From Limosilactobacillus frumenti DSM 13145 (lineage in GTDB: Bacteria; Bacillota; Bacilli; Lactobacillales; Lactobacillaceae), in assembly GCF_001436045.1 (NCBI RefSeq), contig NZ_AZER01000008.1, forward strand, positions 1-64,000: 64,000 nt of DNA, given 5' to 3'. Under the pieces are notes generated by a model, which saw only the letters and a list, made by a program, of their open reading frames with translations, did not search any database and was not told the origin of the DNA. The position numbers and the translations under genes are program-made. Positions 36,097 through 45,771 of the stretch are shown in pieces. The stretch's first letter is position 1, and every line of letters begins with the position of its first letter.

Positions 36097-36730
36097 GTTT
36101 ATAAGGAACTTCGTTATAGCGTTCAGCACCTCTAGTCATTGTTAGCTGATCGTTGAACTGATTAGTTAAGTCGTTGATCAACAATTCCAACCGATCCTGA
36201 TCAACGTAGACACTGGTAGTGACATTGACTGCATATTGTTCATCGGCCACTTGAACATTGTGTTCCTTTAGGTAGTAGGTTAGTTGGTTATGTTGAGCGT
36301 ATGATGAAGTAATGGTCAGAGTAGTTTGCTTCACGCGCTGCACTAAGCCAGCTTGCTGAATTGTGTTTGTAGTAACGTTGCTGTATGCCCGAATCAAACC
36401 GCCAGCGCCGAGCTTAATGCCGCCAAAATAACGCGTTACGATTGCGATAACGTTATGAATCTTAGCTAACTGGAGTGCTTCCAGGATTGGCACCCCTGCT
36501 GTACCACTTGGTTCGCCATTATCACTTTCTCGTTGGACCTGGTCACGATCTCCTAACATGTAAGCGAAACAATTATGATTGGCTTTCCGGTTGTCTGCAC
36601 TGACCTGAGCAATCATTTTTTGCGCTTCATCTTCATTTTGGATGCGGGCGAGGGTACAGATAAAGCGTGACTTTTTGATGGTCATTTCAAAGCTGGTATT
36701 TTGACTAATGGTGAGAAATGGTTCTGACAT
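36089..36730 (-). CDS. YigZ/IMPACT family protein
   Basis: A 213-residue protein with the IMPACT (UPF0029) domain, fused to a C-terminal ferredoxin-like domain. The characteristic segments are SRFICTLARI near 20, RESDNGEPSGTAGVPIL near 70 and IVTRYFGGIKLGAGGL near 95. The biochemical function of bacterial members is not settled; the eukaryotic relatives regulate translation through Gcn2. ATG 36730 has AAGGAAG in front and is used instead of an upstream in-frame ATG at 36751. It is divergent from comFA. Confidence 0.9.
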   Translation of the reverse strand: MSEPFLTISQNTSFEMTIKKSRFICTLARIQNEDEAQKMIAQVSADNRKANHNCFAYMLGDRDQVQRESDNGEPSGTAGVPILEALQLAKIHNVIAIVTRYFGGIKLGAGGLIRAYSNVTTNTIQQAGLVQRVKQTTLTITSSYAQHNQLTYYLKEHNVQVADEQYAVNVTTSVYVDQDRLELLINDLTNQFNDQLTMTRGAERYNEVPYKQK

Positions 36731-36793
36731 TTTTAACTTCCTTACGTGCAAAAAGTAATTTTTTTCGTTTATAGATAGAGAGGGGGTTGAGTT

Positions 36794-38134
36794 ATGCAGA
36801 AAACGGATTTTTATGGACGACGGGTACTATTGAATGCTGAAGAAGCCCAGCAAATTCGGATCCCCAATTTGGAGATTATGCCGGCCGTTAAGAAAAACGG
36901 TGACCGCATTTATTGTTACCGTTGTGGACAAACCAGTAGTTGTGACACTAGCCATTTGCCAAATAATCAATACTATTGTCCGGTTTGCTTTAATTTGGGG
37001 CGGTCGTCGTCGCTAGCATGTTATGGTCATCTGGCTGAACCCAACCATTTTACTCTCCCAACGTCGATTTTAACATGGTCTGGGCAACTGTCACCACTAC
37101 AGAAACGTGTGTCCCAAGCAATTGACCAAGGAATGACGAACCATCAACGTCAACTTTTATGGGCCGTCACTGGTGCCGGGAAAACTGAAATGATCTTTGC
37201 TGGCATTGCCCATGCGCTGGCGCGTCGTGAACGAATTGCAATTGCTTCACCGCGGGTGGATGTATGCCTAGAGCTATTTCCCCGCTTGCAAGCAGCGTTT
37301 GCTAATACTCCTATTGCACTGCTTCATGGGCGTACCCCTGAACCTTACCAATATCGTCAATTAACGATATGTACCACTCACCAATTACTGCGTTTTTACC
37401 ACGCTTTTGATAACTTGATTGTCGACGAGGTTGATTCATTTCCGTACGCTGCTAACCAGGCCCTGTTATTTGCCACTAATAATGCGGTTAAAAAAACTGG
37501 CGGAATTTTATTTATGACTGCTACGCCTGGGAGAACGCTTGAACAACAAATTCACCGGCACCAACTTCATGTTCATTATTTACCATTACGTTACCATGGT
37601 CACTTATTACCACAGATTAAAATAAATCTCGCCCCACGATGGCGAAAAAACATGGAACGTGGATTGTTACCATTAACACTTATTCGTTCAATTAAAGCCA
37701 CTTTATCCGCTCAACATCAATGCCTTTTGTTTATTCCCCATATCGATGATCTGCCATTAGTTGAACAAGTCCTTTACCGGCAACTAACGAACAGCAGATT
37801 TACGACTGTTTATGCTGCTGATCCGCAACGAATTGAAAAGGTTCAAGCCATGCGGGATGGTGATTATGATTTTTTGATTACCACTTCTATCTTGGAACGG
37901 GGAGTTACTTTCCCTGAAATCGATGTCTATGTATTAGGGGCTGACGATAGTGTGTTTTCATCTTCAGCGTTGGTCCAAATTGCGGGACGAGCAGGGCGAG
38001 CTGTTACCCGCCCGACCGGGAGAGTGATCTTTTGGGTAAGCGCGTTATCCCGCTCTGTTAATGATGCTCGTCGTCAAATCAGTTTGATGAATCGTAAGGG
38101 CAGGTGCTTGCAACGTGAATTGTCTTCTTTGTAA
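36794..38134 (+). CDS. comFA: ComFA, DNA uptake helicase/translocase
   Basis: ComFA is an ATPase that helps pull single-stranded DNA into the cell during natural transformation. The 446 residues have an N-terminal four-cysteine zinc motif (CYRC and CPVC, about 36-62), Walker A AVTGAGKTE near 118, a DEVD Walker B box near 213, MTATP near 240, and the motif VI arginines in QIAGRAGRAV near 400. It appears intact and overlaps comFC by 20 bases. A T-rich sequence with CGTTTA at 36759-36774 resembles a competence box but is not an exact match. Confidence 0.93.
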   Translation: MQKTDFYGRRVLLNAEEAQQIRIPNLEIMPAVKKNGDRIYCYRCGQTSSCDTSHLPNNQYYCPVCFNLGRSSSLACYGHLAEPNHFTLPTSILTWSGQLSPLQKRVSQAIDQGMTNHQRQLLWAVTGAGKTEMIFAGIAHALARRERIAIASPRVDVCLELFPRLQAAFANTPIALLHGRTPEPYQYRQLTICTTHQLLRFYHAFDNLIVDEVDSFPYAANQALLFATNNAVKKTGGILFMTATPGRTLEQQIHRHQLHVHYLPLRYHGHLLPQIKINLAPRWRKNMERGLLPLTLIRSIKATLSAQHQCLLFIPHIDDLPLVEQVLYRQLTNSRFTTVYAADPQRIEKVQAMRDGDYDFLITTSILERGVTFPEIDVYVLGADDSVFSSSALVQIAGRAGRAVTRPTGRVIFWVSALSRSVNDARRQISLMNRKGRCLQRELSSL

Positions 38135-38795
38135 CTGTCAATTAAGTATGCGACTTTGTATAACTGAATTATTCTTGCCAATTGATCATCAGCGGGAAAC
38201 AGTATGTGATGCCTGTCGAGCACGTTTTAGTGCTTATCATTTAAGTAAGCAGTGCTGCCCAGGTTGCGGGCATCCGTTGAATGGTGAATTACTTTGCAGT
38301 GAATGCCAAGCATGGAAGAATAACTATGGACAATTTTTGCATCACCGACCTCTTTTTCACTACAATGAAGCAATGGCAGAATACATGAGTCTCTATAAAT
38401 TCCAAGGATTATATCAACTGCGAATGGTGTTTCAACATGTGGTACAAATGGCAATTAAACAAGAGGAATATGACCTTTTAGTACCCATTCCCGTATCCCC
38501 AACCACTTTGCGGACCCGCGGCTTTAATCAAGTTGAAGGCTTTTTAGAAGGGATGCAGTTTCACCAGCTTCTTACCACCATTGATGATCATAAGGCTCGT
38601 CAATCAGCACGAACTCGACAAGAACGACTGGTTAGCCAGCAGCCATTTCAATTAAATAATAATGTCCGTGTTACTGGTCAACACATCCTGTTGGTAGATG
38701 ATGTTTATACTACAGGTCGAACCTTATACCATGCAGCAGACCTCTTGTGGCAAGCAGGATGCCAACGTGTGAAGACTTTATCATTAGCACGTTAA
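38115..38795 (+). CDS. comFC: ComFC, competence phosphoribosyltransferase-like protein
   Basis: ComFC is needed for transformation and resembles phosphoribosyltransferases. The 226 residues begin with a double zinc-finger-like region (CLLCNCQL, then CDAC, CCPGCGHPL and CSEC up to about residue 67) and end with the phosphoribosyl-pyrophosphate loop ILLVDDVYTTGRT near 190. The start is the GTG at 38115 inside comFA, giving the cysteine motif complete. Both comF genes are intact, so this part of the competence machinery should be functional. Confidence 0.92.
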   Translation: MNCLLCNCQLSMRLCITELFLPIDHQRETVCDACRARFSAYHLSKQCCPGCGHPLNGELLCSECQAWKNNYGQFLHHRPLFHYNEAMAEYMSLYKFQGLYQLRMVFQHVVQMAIKQEEYDLLVPIPVSPTTLRTRGFNQVEGFLEGMQFHQLLTTIDDHKARQSARTRQERLVSQQPFQLNNNVRVTGQHILLVDDVYTTGRTLYHAADLLWQAGCQRVKTLSLAR

Positions 38796-38822
38796 GAATC
38801 ATTAAATGATCACTATAAGGAT

Positions 38823-38851
38823 TTGTGTCTGACACTGAACTAATCTATAAT
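38823..38851 (+). promoter_or_regulatory. hpf promoter
   Basis: TTGTGT (38823-38828) and TATAAT (38846-38851) are 17 bases apart. The leader of about 70 bases contains a short hairpin, TCAAGC-CATTA-GCTTGA (38892-38908), just before the ribosome binding site. Confidence 0.65.
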
Positions 38852-38927
38852 AGAAATAGGATATGAGAAGAGTGGTCCTTCTGATATCAGATCAAGCCAT
38901 TAGCTTGACTGAAAGGAGAGAAGTACA

Positions 38928-39470
38928 ATGTTAAAGTTCAATATTCGTGGCGAAAACATCGAAGTTACTGATTCAATCCGGGACTATGTGGTAAAGCGGA
39001 TTAGTAAACTGCAAAAGTTCTTTGAGGATAGTGTTGAAGCTACTGCACATGTGAACTTAAAGGTATATCCAAGCCGTACTTATAAAGTAGAAGTGACTAT
39101 CCCATTACCATACTTAACTCTACGTGCTGAAGAAACTTCCAACGATATGTACGGAAGTGTCGACTTAGTAACGGATAAGTTGGAACGGCAAATCCGGAAG
39201 TACAAGACTAAGGTTAACCGTAAGTCCCGTGAAAAAGGCCTGAAGAACATTGAATTTGTACCTTCAGATGATGATGAAACTAGTGATGACGATTTGAAGA
39301 TCGTTCGGACTAAGCAAATTTCATTGAAGCCAATGGACCCAGAAGAAGCGGTTCTCCAAATGGACATGCTTGGTCATGACTTCTTTGTATTCCAAGATGC
39401 TGGTACTAATGGTACAAGTATTGTTTACCGTCGTAAGGACGGTCGGTATGGCCTGATTGAAGCCGAATAA
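38928..39470 (+). CDS. hpf: ribosome hibernation promoting factor, long form
   Basis: Long HPF joins 70S ribosomes into inactive 100S dimers in stationary phase. The 180 residues have the N-terminal ribosome-binding domain (to about 100, with basic segment RKYKTKVNRKSREKG), an acidic linker (DDDETSDDD near 112) and the C-terminal dimerization domain beginning IVRTKQISLKPMDPEEAVLQM. AAAGGAGAG precedes the ATG. It is commonly placed next to comF and secA, as here. Confidence 0.96.
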   Translation: MLKFNIRGENIEVTDSIRDYVVKRISKLQKFFEDSVEATAHVNLKVYPSRTYKVEVTIPLPYLTLRAEETSNDMYGSVDLVTDKLERQIRKYKTKVNRKSREKGLKNIEFVPSDDDETSDDDLKIVRTKQISLKPMDPEEAVLQMDMLGHDFFVFQDAGTNGTSIVYRRKDGRYGLIEAE

Positions 39471-39492
39471 AGCTTAATAAATTAATAACTAC

Positions 39493-39523
39493 TGGACTGT
39501 GGAATTGATCCGCAGTCTTTTTA
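39493..39523 (+). terminator. hpf terminator
   Basis: GACTGTGG and CCGCAGTC form the stem, followed by TTTTTATTTT. Confidence 0.88.
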
Positions 39524-39655
39524 TTTTAAATGGTGAGCGTTTCATTTTCATTCCACCTTAAGCGTGTTAAAATATTAAGGTTAGAATATAAATCATAATT
39601 GGCTTGAGTAGCGCAAAAAACTAGTCAAGCAATCAAATTTAGGAAGGACGCTTTT

Positions 39656-42019
39656 ATGGCCAATATTCTTAAAAAGTGGATTGAAAGCGATCGCCGTGAG
39701 CTACGGCGGATTAATAAGATCGCGAATAAAGTTGAAAAATACGCCAAACCGATGGCGGCTTTAAGTGATGATCAATTAAAGGCAAAGACAGATGAATTTC
39801 GCGAGCGGTACAAAAAAGGTGAAACGCTGGATCATATGCTTCCAGAGGCCTTTGCGGTTGCCCGTGAAGCAGCTAAACGGGTCCTGGGCCTGTACCCGTT
39901 CCATGTTCAGATCATGGGTGGTATTGTGCTGCACGAAGGTAACATTGCTGAAATGAAAACCGGTGAAGGTAAGACGCTGACGGCGACGATGCCTGTTTAC
40001 CTGAATGCTATTTCCGGGAAGGGTGTTCATGTTATTACGGTTAACGAATACCTGTCCAAACGTGATGCCACTGAAATGGGTCAGCTGTATAACTGGTTAG
40101 GTTGCAGTGTCGGTGTTAACAACTCTGAAATGAGCCCGGAGCAAAAGCGCGAGGCTTATAAGGCTGACATTATGTACTCTACCAACAGTGAAATTGGGTT
40201 TGATTACTTGCGTGACAATATGGCCGTTTACAAAGAAGACCAAGTTCAGCGCGGATTAAACTATGCTTTGGTTGACGAAGTGGATTCGATTTTAATTGAT
40301 GAAGCGCGGACCCCATTGATTATTTCTGGTCCGGGGACAGGAACTTCTAAGTTATACAAGCAAGCAGATCGCTTTGTGAAGACTTTAAAGAATGAAGTCG
40401 ACTACAAGATTGACTTGGAATCCAAGACTGTTTCCTTGACTGATGCGGGAATTCAAAAGGCTGAAAAGTACTTTAACTTAAAGAATCTTTATGATCCTGA
40501 AAACACGGCTTTGACCCACCACTTGGATCAGGCATTGCGGGCCAATTACATCATGTTGAAGGATAAGGATTACGTTGTTACTGACGGTGAAGTCTTAATC
40601 GTTGACTCATTTACTGGACGTGTTATGCAGGGACGGCGTTTCTCTGATGGTTTGCACCAGGCGATCGAAGCCAAGGAAGGTGTCCAAATCCAAGAAGAAA
40701 ACAAGACCATGGCCAACATCACTTACCAGAACCTATTCCGAATGTACAGTAAGTTAGCCGGAATGACGGGAACTGCTAAGACTGAACAAGAAGAGTTCCG
40801 GGAAATCTACAACATGGAAACCATTACCATTCCAACTAACAAACCAGTTATTCGGAAGGATGAACCCGACTTGCTGTACCCGACGCTGAAGAGTAAGTTC
40901 CATGCAGTTGTTGAACGGATTAAGAAGTTGCATGCAAAGGGTCAGCCAATTCTGGTCGGGACTGTTGCGGTTGAAACTTCTGAATACTTATCCCACCTTC
41001 TCGATAAAGAACACATCCCTCACGTTGTTTTGAACGCCAAGAATCACGCTAAGGAAGCCGATATTATCAAGAATGCCGGTCAAAAAGGTGCGGTTACGAT
41101 CGCGACTAACATGGCCGGACGGGGGACCGATATTAAGCTTGGCCCCGGTGTTCGTGAACTAGGCGGTTTGGCTGTTATTGGGACTGAACGGCATGAATCG
41201 CGGCGGATTGATAATCAGTTGCGGGGCCGATCAGGTCGTCAGGGAGATCCAGGCTTATCACAATTCTACCTGTCACTTGAAGATGACTTAATGAAGCGGT
41301 TCGGTGGTGATCGGATCAAGGCTTTCCTGGAACGGATGAAGGTTGAAGATGATGATGCTGTTATTAAGAGTCGGTTCTTAACACACCAAGTTGAATCTGC
41401 ACAAAAGCGGGTTGAAGGTAACAACTATGACTCACGAAAGAACGTTTTGCAGTACGATGATGTTATGCGTGAACAACGTGAAATCATCTATAAGGAACGT
41501 CAAGAAGTAATTACCGAAAAGAAATCTCTGAAGTGGGTTCTGATGCCAATCTTTAAGCGGACGATCCAACGTGAAGTAGAACAACACACGCTTGGTGACA
41601 AGAAGGATTGGGATCTGAAGGGAATTGTGGACTTTGCAGAAGAAGTGCTTGTTAACCCTGGAACCATTTCTGTTTCTGACTTGATGAATAAGACCCCCGA
41701 CCAAATGGTTGACTTCTTGATGGGCTTTGCTAAGCAAGTCTATAAGGACAAACAAAAGCAATTGTATGACCCAGCTCAAATGTTGGAATTTGAAAAAGTG
41801 GTCTTACTACGGGTGGTTGACTCTCACTGGACTGATCATATTGATGTCATGGATCAATTCCGTCAATCGGTTGGTCTTCGTGGCTATGGTCAATTGAACC
41901 CATTAGTTGAATACCAAACTGCTGGATATCATATGTTTGAACAAATGATTGCTGATATCGAATATGAAACGACGCGGCTTTTCATGAAGTCACAAATTCG
42001 GCAAAATGTTACTCGTTAA
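39656..42019 (+). CDS. secA: preprotein translocase ATPase SecA
   Basis: SecA drives secretory proteins through SecYEG. The 787-residue protein has Walker [10 protein letters not shown] near 102, the [19 protein letters not shown] segment near 208, and [12 protein letters not shown] near 485, with helical scaffold and wing domains. It ends without the C-terminal zinc-binding tail present in many SecA proteins. GGAAGGACG precedes the ATG. The leader contains a hairpin, TTGGCTTGA against TCAAGCAA (about 39599-39632). A terminator separates it from prfB. Confidence 0.97.
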   Translation: MANILKKWIESDRRELRRINKIANKVEKYAKPMAALSDDQLKAKTDEFRERYKKGETLDHMLPEAFAVAREAAKRVLGLYPFHVQIMGGIVLHEGNIAEMKTGEGKTLTATMPVYLNAISGKGVHVITVNEYLSKRDATEMGQLYNWLGCSVGVNNSEMSPEQKREAYKADIMYSTNSEIGFDYLRDNMAVYKEDQVQRGLNYALVDEVDSILIDEARTPLIISGPGTGTSKLYKQADRFVKTLKNEVDYKIDLESKTVSLTDAGIQKAEKYFNLKNLYDPENTALTHHLDQALRANYIMLKDKDYVVTDGEVLIVDSFTGRVMQGRRFSDGLHQAIEAKEGVQIQEENKTMANITYQNLFRMYSKLAGMTGTAKTEQEEFREIYNMETITIPTNKPVIRKDEPDLLYPTLKSKFHAVVERIKKLHAKGQPILVGTVAVETSEYLSHLLDKEHIPHVVLNAKNHAKEADIIKNAGQKGAVTIATNMAGRGTDIKLGPGVRELGGLAVIGTERHESRRIDNQLRGRSGRQGDPGLSQFYLSLEDDLMKRFGGDRIKAFLERMKVEDDDAVIKSRFLTHQVESAQKRVEGNNYDSRKNVLQYDDVMREQREIIYKERQEVITEKKSLKWVLMPIFKRTIQREVEQHTLGDKKDWDLKGIVDFAEEVLVNPGTISVSDLMNKTPDQMVDFLMGFAKQVYKDKQKQLYDPAQMLEFEKVVLLRVVDSHWTDHIDVMDQFRQSVGLRGYGQLNPLVEYQTAGYHMFEQMIADIEYETTRLFMKSQIRQNVTR

Positions 42020-42044
42020 TGGGTAAGCTTATAAATACAATGAT

Positions 42045-42085
42045 CGGCAGCAGGTAACGGTAACGCTACTGGCTGCCTTTGTTTT
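42045..42085 (+). terminator. terminator between secA and prfB
   Basis: GGCAGC and GCTGCC frame a longer partly paired stem and TTTGTTTT follows. The prfB ribosome binding site starts one base after the T tract, so prfB could only be translated from transcripts that pass it or start nearby. Confidence 0.7.
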
Positions 42086-42098
42086 AGGAGGAATATTC

Positions 42099-43215
42099 GT
42101 GGAACTGAGTGAAGCAAAAAAACAAGTAGAAGCAATGCAACAAGAAGTTGCCCGCTTCGGGAGGTCTCTTTGACCTGGATGCATTAGACGAAAGTATTGC
42201 GGAAAACGAACAAAAAATGGCGGAACCAGGATTTTGGGATGATAATGTAGCTGCCCAAAAAGTAATTTCCGCCAACAATGATTTAAAGGATAAACGCGAT
42301 ACCTTTGTTCACCTGCGTGATAGTATTGATAATTTACAAACTTCCGTGGAATTGTTAGCCATGGGACCGGATGCGGATTTGCAAGCAGAGTTTGAAAGCT
42401 CATTAAAGAAAACAACTGATGAATTACGTCAGTACCGGTTGAATCAACTCCTGGACGGTGAATACGATTCTAAGAACGCAATCTTAGAAATTCATCCCGG
42501 TGCGGGTGGCACAGAAGCTCAAGATTGGGGCTCCATGTTGCTGCGGATGTATGTTCGATGGGGTGAACAACACGGATTTAATGTGGAAACGGCAAGCTAC
42601 GAAGCTGGTGACGAAGCAGGTATTAAAAGCGTTACTTTGTTAATTAAGGGGCACAATGCCTTTGGCTACCTCCGGAGTGAAAAGGGTGTTCACCGGTTAG
42701 TTCGGATTTCTCCGTTTGATGCCGCGGGTCGTCGCCACACTTCTTTTGCTTCCGTTGATGTAATGCCAGAACTAGACGAAAGTGTCCACATTGATATTGA
42801 TCCATCTGACCTTCGTGTTGATACTTTCCGTTCCAGCGGTGCCGGTGGTCAGCATATTAACAAAACCGAATCGGCAGTCCGAATTACACACTTGCCAACT
42901 GGTATTGTGACTTCCTCACAAGCGGAACGTTCACAATTGCAAAACCGGGTAACCGCAATGAACATGCTGAAATCTAAGCTGTACGAATTAGAGGAAGAAA
43001 AGAAAGCTAAAAAGCGGGCTGAAATTGAAGGCGAGCAGCTGGATATTGGTTGGGGCTCACAAATCCGCTCATATGTTTTCCATCCATATACCCTCGTGAA
43101 GGATAATCGGAGCAACTATGAAACACATAACGGGCAGGCGGTTATGGATGGTGATCTTGACCCGTTCATCAATGCCTACTTACAGTGGAAATTAAGCCAA
43201 AAGAATCCACAGTAA
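42099..43215 (+). CDS. prfB: peptide chain release factor 2, programmed +1 frameshift
   Basis: RF2 ends translation at TGA and TAA. Translation starts at GTG 42099 (AGGAGG in front), reads 24 codons and meets TGA at 42171-42173. A +1 slip on CTT moves reading to GAC at 42172 and the rest of the protein, 371 residues in all. An internal Shine-Dalgarno-like GGGAGG lies just before CTTTGAC, the classical autoregulatory site. The release motif SPF ([10 protein letters not shown]) and the catalytic GGQ ([13 protein letters not shown]) are present. An ATG at 42148 in the shifted frame is not the true start. Confidence 0.96.
42160..42174 (+). promoter_or_regulatory. RF2 frameshift signal
   Basis: GGGAGG, a three-base gap and CTTTGAC form the standard programmed +1 site. 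Low RF2 slows termination at TGA and favours the shift, raising RF2 synthesis. Confidence 0.95.
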
Positions 43216-43273
43216 ATCTAATTGCAGTTCTTTCATAAACACAGTAAGATTAAGCTATTAGGAGGGATGAGTA

Positions 43274-43615
43274 ATGAATGCACATCCACGTAAACTAACC
43301 AGATCTTATGATGACCGCCTCCTAGCGGGCGTTTTGAGCGGTCTGGCCCGCTACTTTAATTGGAACATTACCTTAGTGCGGGTCCTCTTCGTTGTCCTGA
43401 TGATTGCGACTGGGATCTTTCCGGCGGTGGTCTTATACCTAGTATTGTTTGCAATTATGCCATCCGATCCTGCCCACCCAGGAGTCTTAGATTTCTTTAA
43501 GTCCCTTGGCGATTTAGGTAATGCTATTGAGCGTGGACCGGAACATAAGCAAAGTCGGCGTAATCTGACCGATGTTGAAGAACATGATGTAAAAAAGAAC
43601 GGGAGAGATGAATGA
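43274..43615 (+). CDS. PspC-domain membrane protein
   Basis: A 113-residue protein with a PspC domain: a short cytosolic start (KLTRSYDDRLLAGVLSGLARYFNW), two closely spaced hydrophobic segments (about 35-65) and a charged C-terminal tail. PspC proteins take part in envelope stress responses in other bacteria; the role here is inferred from the domain. It overlaps the next gene by four bases (ATGA) and lies in the run towards hprK and lgt. Confidence 0.88.
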   Translation: MNAHPRKLTRSYDDRLLAGVLSGLARYFNWNITLVRVLFVVLMIATGIFPAVVLYLVLFAIMPSDPAHPGVLDFFKSLGDLGNAIERGPEHKQSRRNLTDVEEHDVKKNGRDE

Positions 43616-43965
43616 ACTTTTTCACCAGAATCCTGATTGATACGATTTTATTTATTGCTTTAGCAGGCCTTTTTGCCCAAACGGGGATGTTTTACGTTTC
43701 CAGTATTTGGGTGGCACTATTAGCTAGTTTTATTCTGGCCTGCTTAAATGTCCTGGTAAAACCGATTCTTTGGGTTTTATCGCTACCAATTAACATTATG
43801 ACGTTGGGGTTGTTCTCAATTGTCATTAACGGGGTAATGTTGCAGTTGACTTCATATTTTGTGGGATCGATGTATTTTCACTTTTCCTCGTTTGGCGCAG
43901 CCATGTTGATTGCGATTATTATGTCCGTTTGTAACGCCATTTTGGCGGATCACACTAATGATTAA
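43612..43965 (+). CDS. YvlD-like four-helix membrane protein (phage-holin-family type)
   Basis: A 117-residue protein with four hydrophobic segments and the conserved NVLVKPILWVLSLPINIMTLG stretch of the YvlD/DUF360 family, often labelled phage holin family although not phage derived. In Bacillus the yvlABCD genes also include a PspC protein, YvlC, so this neighbour pair is conserved and suggests a shared envelope role. Start overlaps the PspC gene by four bases. Confidence 0.85.
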   Translation: MNFFTRILIDTILFIALAGLFAQTGMFYVSSIWVALLASFILACLNVLVKPILWVLSLPINIMTLGLFSIVINGVMLQLTSYFVGSMYFHFSSFGAAMLIAIIMSVCNAILADHTND

Positions 43966-43980
43966 AAGGAGTGAAATAGG

Positions 43981-44943
43981 TTGACTCACAATGTCAATGT
44001 CCAGGAGCTAGTGGACAAGGTGCGGTTAAAGGTCCTGCAAGGAGAAGAGTATCTAGATCGGCCGATTACCACTAGTGATATTTCGCGACCAGCTTTGGAA
44101 TTTGCTGGCTACTTCAAGCATTATCCGGCGATGCGAATTCAATTATTGGGAATTACCGAAACGTCCTTTGCTAAGGACTTGACTCACGAGAAGCGGAAAA
44201 AGTACCTTACTAAAATGTGCGCCCCCCAAACGCCATGCTTTGTGATCTCGACGAATTTACCAATTCCTGAAGAACTTGCAGAGGCGGCGAAGAATACACA
44301 TATTCCAATTCTAGGAACCCACCTAACCTCTTCGCAGATTTTATCTAATATGACTTCCTACCTATTAGGAAGGTTGGCGCCACGTCAATCACTCCATGGA
44401 GTACTCGTGGATATTAACGGGGTTGGTGTATTAATTACTGGTGACTCTGGTGTCGGTAAAAGTGAAACTGCCCTGGAGCTTGTTCGGCGTGGCCACCGGC
44501 TGGTTGCGGATGACCGGGTTGAAGTTTATGCCCGTGACGAGCAGACCTTAGTGGGGACTGCTCCGGCAATCTTGAAACATCTCATGGAGATTCGGGGAAT
44601 TGGTATTATTGATGTTTCGACCCTCTATGGGACGGGAGCCATCATGCCGAGTGACAATATTAACCTAATTGTTCATCTGGAAACATGGACACCAGATGTC
44701 CAGTTTGACCGGCTTGGTGATCGTGGCGACACCCAGACTATCCAAGGAGTAATCATCCCTAAGGTTTCCGTACCAGTTAAAACCGGTCGTAACCTAGCAA
44801 TTATTATTGAATCAGCCGCAATGAATTACCGGGCTGAGACGATGGGCTATGATGCTACTAAGACCTTCGATGAGAATTTGAACCGCTTAATTAAGTCGAA
44901 TTCGGCACGTGACACGAAGGAAAAGGAGCAGCATGAACACTAA
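43981..44943 (+). CDS. hprK: HPr kinase/phosphorylase
   Basis: HprK phosphorylates HPr on Ser46 when sugars are plentiful, producing the co-repressor of CcpA, and reverses the reaction when they are scarce. The 320-residue protein has Walker A GDSGVGKSE near 155, the family signature EIRGIGIIDVSTLYG near 203, and a second basic loop near 270. The TTG start has AAGGAG about eleven bases in front. It overlaps lgt by eleven bases. Three cre sites in this window (493, 4374, 63461) would be read through this enzyme. Confidence 0.96.
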   Translation: MTHNVNVQELVDKVRLKVLQGEEYLDRPITTSDISRPALEFAGYFKHYPAMRIQLLGITETSFAKDLTHEKRKKYLTKMCAPQTPCFVISTNLPIPEELAEAAKNTHIPILGTHLTSSQILSNMTSYLLGRLAPRQSLHGVLVDINGVGVLITGDSGVGKSETALELVRRGHRLVADDRVEVYARDEQTLVGTAPAILKHLMEIRGIGIIDVSTLYGTGAIMPSDNINLIVHLETWTPDVQFDRLGDRGDTQTIQGVIIPKVSVPVKTGRNLAIIIESAAMNYRAETMGYDATKTFDENLNRLIKSNSARDTKEKEQHEH

Positions 44944-45769
44944 TTTTCTAGTTCTGGAGGCCCTTAACCCGATCGCATTGAAGCTAGGCCCTATTAGTAT
45001 TCACTGGTACGGTGTAATTATTGCTACCGGCGTGGTTCTCGCTCTGTGGTTATCCATTCGCGAAGGGCAGCGCCAGGGGATCGCAGAAGATGATTTTTAT
45101 GACTACCTTTTGTGGGCTTTACCGGTGGCCATTATCTGTGCGCGAACTTATTATGTGGTCTTTCAATGGCCTTACTATTCCATGCATCCAGGTGAAATTA
45201 TTGCTATTTGGGATGGCGGGATTGCTATTTATGGGGCGATTATTGGTGGCTTTATCACCTTGCTTTGTTTTTGTCATTACCACCATTTATCAGCATGGTT
45301 AATGATGGATATTATTGCTCCCGCTTTAATCTTGGCCCAAGGAATTGGTCGGTGGGGCAATTTTATGAACCAAGAGGCGTTTGGTCGCATTACCAGCAAG
45401 GCGGCACTAATGGCGCAGGGAATCCCTGATTGGGTTATCCAGCAAATGTTAATTGGTGGCCAATATCGCGTTCCCACCTTCTTATACGAGTCTGGATGGG
45501 ACGTGCTGGGCTTTTTTGTATTAATATTGCTGCGGCACCGCCACCATTTGTTTAAGGAGGGCGAAGTGTTCCTGAGTTACCTTATGTGGTACGGCTGTGG
45601 ACGGTTCTTTATTGAGGGAATGCGGACGGACAGTTTAATGCTTGGCCCTATTCGTATTTCACAACTTTTGTCACTAGTTTTTGTATGTGGAGCGCTGATC
45701 CTATTTATTTATCGTCGGCGGCATCTTCATTTACCTTGGTATTTTCAAGTTAACACTAAAGGAGAATAA
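44933..45769 (+). CDS. lgt: prolipoprotein diacylglyceryl transferase
   Basis: Lgt attaches diacylglycerol to the cysteine of lipoprotein precursors at the membrane. The 278 residues have about seven membrane segments and the signature DGGIAIYGAIIGG near 90 followed by GRWGNFMNQEAFG near 137, the arginine and Asn-Glu motif at the active site. I use ATG 44933, with AAAGGAG in front, inside the end of hprK; the open frame upstream is overlap only. The hprK-lgt-gpsA order is typical of lactobacilli. Confidence 0.96.
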   Translation: MNTNFLVLEALNPIALKLGPISIHWYGVIIATGVVLALWLSIREGQRQGIAEDDFYDYLLWALPVAIICARTYYVVFQWPYYSMHPGEIIAIWDGGIAIYGAIIGGFITLLCFCHYHHLSAWLMMDIIAPALILAQGIGRWGNFMNQEAFGRITSKAALMAQGIPDWVIQQMLIGGQYRVPTFLYESGWDVLGFFVLILLRHRHHLFKEGEVFLSYLMWYGCGRFFIEGMRTDSLMLGPIRISQLLSLVFVCGALILFIYRRRHLHLPWYFQVNTKGE

Positions 45770-45771
45770 TT

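Noticed and set aside
42148-43215. prfB starting at the ATG at 42148
   Set aside because: That ATG has no ribosome binding site and would lose the conserved N-terminus; the GTG at 42099 with the +1 frameshift explains the sequence fully.
43612-43965. The phage-holin-family label as evidence for a prophage
   Set aside because: It is a YvlD-type chromosomal membrane protein paired with a PspC protein; no other phage gene is near.
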